Assembly: GCF_027942865.1 (NCBI RefSeq)
Contig: NC_134524.1
Coordinates: 19,087,536 to 19,151,535 of the forward strand
DNA length: 64,000 bases
Source of the DNA: Odontesthes bonariensis
Taxonomy: Eukaryota > Chordata > Actinopteri > Atheriniformes > Atherinopsidae
Direction: 5' to 3'
Under the pieces are notes generated by a model. It made no database searches, was not told the DNA's origin, and was given only the letters and a program-made list of their open reading frames with translations. The translations under genes and the position numbers were made by a program. Within the stretch, counting starts at the first letter, position 1; each line of letters opens with the position of its first letter. Positions 57,292 through 64,000 of the stretch are shown here, one piece after another.

Positions 57292-58715
57292 CTAAAGGGT
57301 TGTTTCTTTAACACGTTCAGGAGCTGATTTTCTCTTATTTTTATTCTCTCTGATATGAATAACACAAGATATAGCAATCATAACCAAAGGGAGTACTAAT
57401 GCTGCTCCAAGTCCCACTCCAACATACAGGAAGGTATTCTCCCCTCTCTCTGGTTGAGGTCTTTTAGTTGGTCTCTGAGGTTGGAGCTCATCTGCAGCTT
57501 CTGTAGTAAACATAATATTTTTACATTGATTTATTTTTTAGTTTTTATCATCCAAAATCAAACCATGGACAAATTATTTTTGTAAATATGTTCTGCACAT
57601 TGTATGTATGTAAATGTAGAAAATATACAGTCTTAAAAAATAATCCAGCTCTCTGCAGCCAAACTACATTATTTTATTCAACAGTTCAATACGAGAACAT
57701 TACAAACAATCTTTTTAAAGTAAATTTTACAAAAAAAGAGGGGAAATTTGGCTTCTACTGAGTCAACTTACCAGTGATGTTGAGCTGACAGCTGGCAGAG
57801 CCCCATCCATACTCTGTGTTCACCTCACATTTGTACAGACCGGAGTCCTCAGTTCTGAGTCCGGACACATGAAGTCTGATTCGTCCTCCTCTGAGGGCAT
57901 CTTTGTCATTCTGGACTCGACCTACAAACTGTTTATCTTGATGCAATGAGACCTCAACACCCTTAAATACATGAAACAAGACTGAAAGCCTGTTATGAGT
58001 TGTTAGTTCACAGTAGATGAAAAGAGAGTTGGAGGAGCTGTCGGGTTCAGTTGTGAACGTCCACTCCAGTGTGATGTTGTGGTTCTCCTCGGCCTGATAG
58101 GAGCTCTGTGTCACATTCACCACAAACACTGATGCTGAGGAGACAGAGAGATATTACTGTGATTTATAAATCAAAATCAAAATCTAATTTATTTGTATAG
58201 CACATTTCATATACAATACAATTCAAAGTGCTTTTAAAAAAAGTTATTTCCAGTGGTGGAAAGTAACTGAGTACATTTGATTAAGCCATTTTCTTTCTGT
58301 AAGTGAGTAACTGGCCACCGGTTTTTAATTAAACCACCACATTCTATGTAATAAAACTATTAGTCATTTATTCATTTAGCTCAAAAATCTTGTTTTGTCC
58401 TTCTAACTAAATGCGCTAAGGGATCAGAAGTTTCCATCATCTCAGTTCTGTATGAACTCTTGTCATCTTCTATATAAACAGCAGTATAGTTTGATTGTAT
58501 ATGAACAATAAAGGTGAAATGTACTGAACATAAAGGGCAATGAAACCCACAACATAAATACAGCGTAGCCTAAAGAGTCGGTGAAATTAAATTCTCACAG
58601 ACTGAGTAAAAAAAAATCGAATCCGTCAGTGAAGTCAAAGTAAATTGAGTAAATCTGTAAACTGACCACAGACGCATGAGTTGAGGATGAGGAGCAGCAG
58701 GATCCTGAAGATCAT
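57292..58715 (-). CDS. Type 2 immunoglobulin V-like receptor, copy B (short tail)
   Basis: Coding exons on the minus strand: 58667-58715 leader, 57772-58134 Ig, 57292-57500 stalk, membrane and tail, phase 1 junctions, 206 codons. Leader, Ig domain and stalk are almost the same as in copy C. The membrane segment reads YVGVGLGAALVLPLVMIAISCVI. The tail stops after KETTL because a CAG codon of copy C is TAG here, removing about 41 residues; the DNA beyond still resembles the tail of C. As the lost part has no known motif, the protein may still be made as a short-tailed receptor. The probable 5' exon ends at donor 59078-59077. Confidence 0.75.
58166..58245. repeat. LINE 3'-end-like fragment in the intron of gene B
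   Basis: AAATCAAAATCAAAATCTAATTTATTTGTATAGCACATTTCATATACAATACAATTCAAAGTGCTTTT lies between the Ig and leader exons of copy B and is absent at the same point in copies A and C. It was therefore inserted after the duplication. It is the same family as 22040-22185 and the 3' UTR at 42745-42810. Confidence 0.75.
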
Positions 58716-59077
58716 CTTCTCCCTGTGAGAAGACACAGAGGGGAAGAGTGATGAACACATGAGGTCAGAGTTCAGTCATTACAGGGAGAAGAAGGAAAAT
58801 CTACAGTGTGACTTCTTTCAGTCATTCCAACATCTGGTCTGGAGTATTGGCTATTAATAGCCGTGACACAAGCAGTCGCTTTGGACAGATACGCTGCAAA
58901 CTGCATATATTCTTATAACATGTGAACACAGAGGATATTACACTGCATTAAGAGAGAATGAAAGCAATTAAAATATGTTGTACAGCTTTAAAGCTACTCC
59001 GAAACAAACAAAAAAGCGCACACAGAGGAAACGTTAAAAATCCAACAATAAAAGGAAACAGAAGGCAAAATACTTAC

Positions 59078-59150
59078 GATAGACCACTTAGTAGGCTCAT
59101 GATATGTCTTCCTCTGGGTTCTCATGAGCTGTGATATGCTTTCAGCCTGT
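59078..59150 (-). promoter_or_regulatory. Probable 5' exon of gene B
   Basis: The minus strand reads TCATGAGCCTACTAAGTGGTCTATC and then GTAAGT. It matches the 5' exon candidates at 52356 and 32304 but with a 13-base shortening near CCTATAAGACTAAG. An upstream ATG in it is out of frame with the gene B leader, so it would act as an upstream frame. Upstream is CAATAAAAGACAGG on the minus strand, a possible weak TATA-like element. Confidence 0.45.
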
Positions 59151-59574
59151 CTTTTATTGCTTAATATTAGGCTGGCGGTAGTGAAAAGCAGAAGTTATTC
59201 ACTTTAGAGTAGAAGGGAGAGCAGGGGCGGTCCTAGGGGCGGGCAGACCGGGCATGCGCCCGGGGCGGCATCGCGTGATGAGCAATTAGGTGAGCAACGC
59301 AGCACAGTGCAGAGTTTGGGGAGGGGGGATGATTCAATATATATTTTTTTTAATTATTAATGAATAGTTTTGAATGAGAGTGCATTATTATTATTATTAC
59401 TATTATTACTGTTATTATTATTATGTTTTTTTTTCCTTTTGTTGATTGTATTTTTCCCCTTGGTCGGTAATTTGTGATTTCAAGCCTTTCATTTCACTCA
59501 CAGGGTGATAACAAAAAAAGTGTCAAGTGTAATCATTATCATTATGACACAATAAAGTATCATAACTGCCTTAA

Positions 59575-60173
59575 AGCTGCAGTCTGCAAGATTTGTTGTT
59601 GTCATACGTAAAGTCCTACTTTTTGGCATTTTAAGAGTTTACATGATCTATCAGAACGCTTGAAGTTGAAAACGGTGACCTCCGTAGTCGCAAAATGCAA
59701 GAAATGCTTATTTTTTAACCGAAAAATAAAAAGTTATTCAACTTCCTGTCCCGCCCCTTCAAAACACATGAGAACTCGTGCACGTAGACGTGCACGCCAA
59801 ATGCGCCTACACGACTCCTCATTCATCAACTCACCTGTCATTTGCGATCATGGAAGACACAGTAAGTAGACTAGCCCGTAATAAAGTTCAATAGTCTAGA
59901 TAAATAAGCGTGGGGACGAGCCTACCTTGTATCGCGCGTGCACAATCGGTGATTGACAGGCAGCAGAGCCCAGCTCGTAACCTGATTGGTTACCTTTTAC
60001 CGGTCCGGTCTGCAATTTTGTAAACAAACCTGCTGGCTTTGGAGGGACCTAGCGGGACATATAGGGGACCTAGAGAACTCGTTTTTTTTGTATTGGGGTA
60101 TTTAATGTACTACTTTCAGAATCCCCGGACAGTTCCAGGCATTATGCTTGAAAAAGAGTTGCAGACTGCAGCT
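59575..60173. mobile_element. MITE with TTAA target sites, 599 bases
   Basis: Perfect terminal repeat of at least 15 bases: AGCTGCAGTCTGCAA at the left and TTGCAGACTGCAGCT at the right, each bordered by TTAA (59571-59574 and 60174-60177). TTAA duplication points to piggyBac-type mobilisation. It has no transposase frame. It lies inside the hAT-like composite and is therefore younger than its left part. Confidence 0.85.
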
Positions 60174-60177
60174 TTAA

Positions 60178-60900
60178 CCCCTTAGCATTCCTGGTGATTT
60201 GCCTGAAGGAACGCCTGCAAACTGCACTTTTTCTTAAACGATCACTGTAGATTATTCTACAGGAAAAACTACATATGAGCCTTTTCCTCACTGCTTGAAG
60301 GAAGCCTCTCTTTGGGCTGGGCTCCGTTGACCAATAGGAAAGAAATGCGATGGAGCGAGAGGAAGCGCTTTACGCAGGGCCTGGCCATCATTGGCTGAAA
60401 CTGTTGTAGAAATCACCCAGCAACCTGACTGCTGAAACGGGACATGTTTAGTGAGGGGGATGAACGCGCGTGGCTTTCAAATAAACACAGAAAACAGGAT
60501 GTTTGATGGCATTTCGTGTGGATGGAAATAATTAATTACGCAAAGAAACGTCGTGTTATTTCGATGCGGCAACATTTACGCTGCATATTCATGCTTTTGG
60601 TGGACCTAAAGTGAGGATTTTGACCAAAACATTTGTACTGGGCTCGTTCTCCTGATGGATACGGACAGAAAGATATTGGAGGTGTTTCTGTGCCAGAGGA
60701 CGACGAACGTGGTATCAATAATAGTACTAATGGGAAAGTGAAGAAGACAGAATGAGCCAGTATTACAGGTGGTGATGGACCAAACGGGTGAAAACGGACG
60801 GAGAAGGAAATAATGACAGGTCAGTCTGCTAACCTATCACTACACTACACCGATGCTCCCACCACAACGCACAGTGAAGTGTCTCTCTGTTAGCAGTAGG
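60178..60900. other. Unassigned segment inside the repeat composite
   Basis: No gene was recognised. It contains CCAATAGG and ATTGGCTG motifs and moderate GC, unlike the AT-rich neighbourhood. It begins CCCCTTAGC right after a TTAA, which may be the end of a further transposon, but the other end was not found. Confidence 0.3.
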
Positions 60901-61113
60901 GGGGTTGGGGGCGCCAGCCGTAAATCAGTGTCGGACAGCGACTGCGTTTCGGCCACAGAGGTGCAGGCGCCCGGGCCGGCATCGCGGGGGCGGGGTTAGG
61001 TACAAAAAAAAAAAATCGATCCCAAAAAAAAAAAAAAAAGTGAGGGTGAGGGGGGGGGGCGGCACCAGCACCGGGTTTCGCCCGGGGCGTAAATCAGTGT
61101 CGGACCGCCACTG

Positions 61114-62189
61114 TCCCAGGACTTAAATACATTTATGATACAACTTTTACAACTTAATACATTTCATCTGTGAAAAGGTTTGCTCCCGTGACGCCACAGT
61201 ACTGAAGTCACTCTCCTTCCGGCTAAAATCTGTTTGTGAAGTGAAGACAAATTATGGCTACTCTTCACCAGTTATGTAGAAATGTAAAACATATGAGTAA
61301 AGACACAAAAAGCCTGGCACTAGCAGCATGAATTTACTGATCCCAAAGTTGGAGTCTTTGACATCAGTGGCTGTAGAGGCTGCAGCAGGAAATGCTCCAC
61401 CACTGTGATAAATCCTGACCCGTCCAGTAGATGGCAGCAATGTAAGTACATGACACAGCACAACTCTGAGAACAAACAGCGCATACACATGTGGCATAAC
61501 TGTGTTCAGTCCGGTCATACACTGAATACAAAGGTCAGTAACTCACAGTATATTAATTAAGCTGCAGATTTATTCATTTCCTGTAAAGTGAGACAGGATC
61601 CTGAAGTCAGCTAGCTAGTCATGGTGCCAAAGGTCCATTCACATCTGGAGGATTTCTGGATGAGGGTGTTGCTTGTTCTGTTAATATGCGAATCATCCTG
61701 GTTGTGTGTGTCAGTCAAGAGAACGATGCCGTGCCAGTCCTGGTTTGGATCTGCGTGACTGACATGAAACAGGAGGTGCAGATGAATCACAGCTGAGCTT
61801 CAACTTTCAGTGGGTGTCCTGATGGAGGATTGAGACTGTGTCAACATACAACATCCACTGCTTCAAATACTGCAGATTACAGATGAGAATAAATGCAGGA
61901 AAATGTTTTCTTCATGTTTTGCTTGTGGTCACACAGCTGAAATGATTCAGTTTGACTGGATGGTGGTGCTGTAAGATTGTTATTCAATGTTTCCTGACTG
62001 ACTGTGAACACCAAAATCAGTCCTTTAAGCCGACTATTGTTTCCTGTAAATCTCAACAGGAAAGCACACCAGTCTATTTATTGTGTTAATTGAATGCTGA
62101 TTGGATTTCTTTTTCTGTTCAAAGATTATGCTTTTATCTACTTTAGTTCAGTTGGTGGTCTTTTTAAACTTGTCACAATGATTTCTCTG
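61114..62189. other. Intergenic, nothing recognised
   Basis: Non-coding as far as can be seen. A minus-strand open frame at 61258-61518 has a hydrophobic C-terminal end but no recognised domain and no splice context, so it is not called as a gene. Confidence 0.35.
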
Positions 62190-62636
62190 TTAACCCTCAT
62201 AGGGTCTTCGGGTATGTGGGACCCATTTTCAGTTTTTAGCTTAATAAAAATGATACAAGTATTTTTTCAAACTAAGATTCATTGGCTGTGGCTCATTTTC
62301 TGTGAGGAACAAAAATCAGAAAAAAAATTCAATTACCCCCCCTGTATACCCCCCCTTCACATTTATATTACATACAGGGTCTTCGGGTCCACTGGACCCA
62401 GGGCTAGTGAAAGTGTGGAAATCATAGGTCCTGTGCACCCATATTTTCCCTTACTCCTCTCTGGGCCTCTGTGTGTATGTTGGTAATTTACCAACTTTGT
62501 TGCAAAATTAGAGCACCCAACACTGTCTGAACCCAGATTCCCACACATTTCACCCTCTGGCTTGCGGGAACTAATCTTAGGGACCTGACACTATAAATAG
62601 CTCTGTCAGTGTGGTTCCATACCACAACTGATCAAG

Positions 62637-63284
62637 ATGGCAAAGCGACTCTCTGTTCAGGCTGCCTTACAGTTGATAGTTGAAGAGACAGAGGGTTTTG
62701 ATGGTGATGCAGAGGAAGTAGAATGTGAGGATCACCCGAAACGATCATGGACCATATTGCCACAAAAGGAGGGGTGGACAACCTCGATAAGCTGGTGACT
62801 GCTTACAGCTGCAAATGGAAGACCCTACGATGGCCTCTGGTGATATTCTTTGATATGTTGGATATCTCCTTGTACAACACCTTCGTCATTTGGATGTCAC
62901 TGAGCCCAGAGTGGAATGGGGGAAAGCTACAGAAGGTGTCTCTTTCTTGAGGAATTGGGGAAAATGTTGATGAGACCTCAGATTGAGAGAAGACGACATC
63001 TTCCAAGAACCCCAATCTCAGCAGCCATTGTGAGGAGGATTCAGGTGGAAGATGATGGTGCCACATCCTCCCAAATTACAGAACCACCATCTGCAGAGCC
63101 TGAGGTAAGTGTTTGATGCTGTTGCAGTATAATAATTCATGTTTCTGAGAGAGAGAAGTGTTACTAAAGATCCTTATCTTTTCATTATTCTAGATGGCCG
63201 GCAACAACAAAAAAGAAGCACTGTGAAGTGTGTGGACCCAAGGCAATACACACAGTGAAACTCTGCCCCTCATGTGTGGTATAG
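62637..63284 (+). pseudogene. piggyBac transposase remnant
   Basis: The first frame starts MAKRLSVQAALQLIVEET at 62637, with an acidic N-terminus. After about 36 codons it jumps, in a different frame, to the C-terminal part of the DDE domain: TKGGVDNLDKLVTAYSCK followed by RWPLVIFFDMLDISLYNTFV. A further frame change leads to RRCLFLEELGK..RRRHLPRTP. An intron-like GTAAGT..TTCTAG at 63105-63193 precedes a short zinc-finger end, KKHCEVCGPKAIHTVKLCPSC. The central part with the first catalytic aspartates is missing and at least two frames are broken, so it is not active. TKGGVD and the Cys-rich tail identify the family. Confidence 0.88.
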
Positions 63285-63545
63285 TTTGGTATGAAAATAG
63301 CCGTGTTCAATGGGGCTAATGTGTTGTTCAGACAGATGTTGTGTAAACTGACCTGACTAGGTTGAATTTCTAAAGAAATTCAAATAAATAATACTTGCTT
63401 CATTTGTACATTTGTTGATTACTTTCCAGTTATGCCTGTTTTATGATGCATTTCCTTATTTTGTTACATTTTAATAAGAAAATGAACAAAATTAACTTTA
63501 TTTTTTATCTATTTGTTATGTATTTTAAATTGTTTGTTTTTATGT

Positions 63546-63606
63546 AAGGTGACCTTGAGTGCCTATGAAAGGCGCCTATAAATAAAATGTATTATTATTA
63601 TTATTA
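63546..63606. repeat. LINE-tail-like fragment with ATT repeat
   Basis: GTGACCTTGAGTGCCTATGAAAGGCGCCTATAAATAAAATGTATTATTATTATTATTA resembles the AT-tailed end of a dispersed fish retroposon. It is inserted in, or captured by, the piggyBac element. Confidence 0.5.
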
Positions 63607-64000
63607 AAAACGAGTGGCATTTTTATTCATAAATTTAATTTAACAAAGGTAAAGGGAAAAAATGTAACATATGTGTTGTTTATAATACTTGCAATTGGGA
63701 TGGAGTAAACATCTGCAGAGTATTTTAACAAAAAAAGGTTTGATTATGTTGAATTAAAAGCCCCAAAAGGCAATGGGTCCACCAGACCCAGCAGGACTCC
63801 CTGTGTAACAAAAAGAAGAGGACCCTATGAGGGTTAATAATCATCTTTGTGTGACTGATAAAACAAAAGCATCTTCAGTCAGTTTTGTTGTGAGCATGGT
63901 CACATTCTTTGAGCTTTGAATCTGTGATGACTTTGAAGTGTGAAGGACACAAAGATCAGCAGCTCTCTGGTCTCTGCTTCAAGTAAAGAAGGTTTATTGT

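Larger units (their letters stand above)
59222..61113. mobile_element. hAT-like composite with GC-rich ends
   Basis: The left end CAGGGGCGGTCCTAGGGGCGGGC and the right end GTGTCGGACCGCCACTG (inverse CAGTGGCGGTCCGACAC) form an imperfect terminal repeat of a common fish hAT-type element with CCCGGGGCG subterminal blocks. A further end-like copy (CGTAAATCAGTGTCGGACAGCGACTG) lies inside at about 60921. The 8 bases flanking the two outer ends differ (AGGGAGAG and TCCCAGGA), so they probably belong to different insertions. It contains the MITE at 59575-60173, ATT microsatellites near 59386-59422 and A-runs near 61004-61039. No transposase was seen. Confidence 0.6.
62194..63833 (+). mobile_element. 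piggyBac element, internally deleted, 1640 bases
   Basis: Perfect 13-base terminal repeats CCCTCATAGGGTC and GACCCTATGAGGG, flanked by TTAA on both sides (62190-62193 and 63834-63837), as in all piggyBac elements. A second GGGTCTTCGGGT-like motif near 62377 and GGGTCCACCAGACCCAGC near 63776 form subterminal repeats. It holds a transposase remnant (62637-63284) lacking most of the catalytic domain, and a LINE-tail-like fragment near 63546-63606. Confidence 0.93.

Noticed and set aside
61258..61518. 86-codon minus-strand frame with a hydrophobic end
   Set aside because: It looked like a small membrane protein, but no family could be recognised and flanking sequence gives no exon support.
62637..63284. 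A domesticated piggyBac-derived gene
   Set aside because: The element has intact ends and TTAA sites, the catalytic core is deleted and the frame is broken, so it is a mobile relic rather than a captured gene.

Overview
The window looks like a chromosome segment of a teleost fish, probably a percomorph. The evidence is a multi-exon vertebrate signalling gene with GT-AG introns, fish-type immunoglobulin receptor genes, and repeat families typical of teleosts (L2-like LINE tails, hAT and piggyBac elements, CA/TG microsatellites). Nothing bacterial or viral was seen as an independent genome.

Left part (1-25.3 kb). A single-exon rhodopsin-like receptor gene lies on the minus strand at 312-1211. 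A decayed non-LTR retrotransposon follows at about 3.5-4.45 kb. A complete GAB1-like docking-protein gene then runs on the plus strand from 5524 to 23768. I rebuilt 12 coding exons that join in frame to 745 codons: PH domain, proline-rich GRB2 sites, two YVPM plus one YVAM motif for PI3K, and the paired C-terminal YLDL/YVVV sites for SHP2. A 72-base exon-like block at 18263-18334 matches the position of the alternative exon of human GAB1. The introns carry several LINE fragments.

Right part (26.2-59.2 kb). This is a recently expanded tandem array of small immunoglobulin V-like receptor genes, mostly on the minus strand, in two subfamilies. Type 1 genes (27990-29457 and 44845-46277) have five exons: leader, Ig, stalk, transmembrane and tail. 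Type 2 genes (50005-51293 and 57292-58715, plus a broken copy at 40004-40846) have three coding exons and probably a 5' leader exon. A decayed type 2 copy in opposite orientation lies at 48.2-48.8 kb, and plus-strand leader-exon relics at 37.9 and 56.3 kb suggest that the ancestral unit was a convergent gene pair. Comparing the duplicated units gives clean empty sites for several insertions: an L2 piece, a 5'-truncated LINE, and a solo LTR that itself carries a hAT element. The Ig domains lack the canonical B-strand cysteine.

Right end (59.2-64 kb). Nested DNA transposons: a hAT-like composite, a MITE flanked by TTAA, and an internally deleted piggyBac element with perfect 13-base terminal repeats and TTAA target sites.

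Functional reading: the GAB1-like gene is a receptor tyrosine kinase adaptor. The Ig genes are probably cell-surface immune receptors with unknown ligands. I see no sequence evidence that the two loci work together. Exon models come from reading splice sites and family resemblance by eye; no database search was run.
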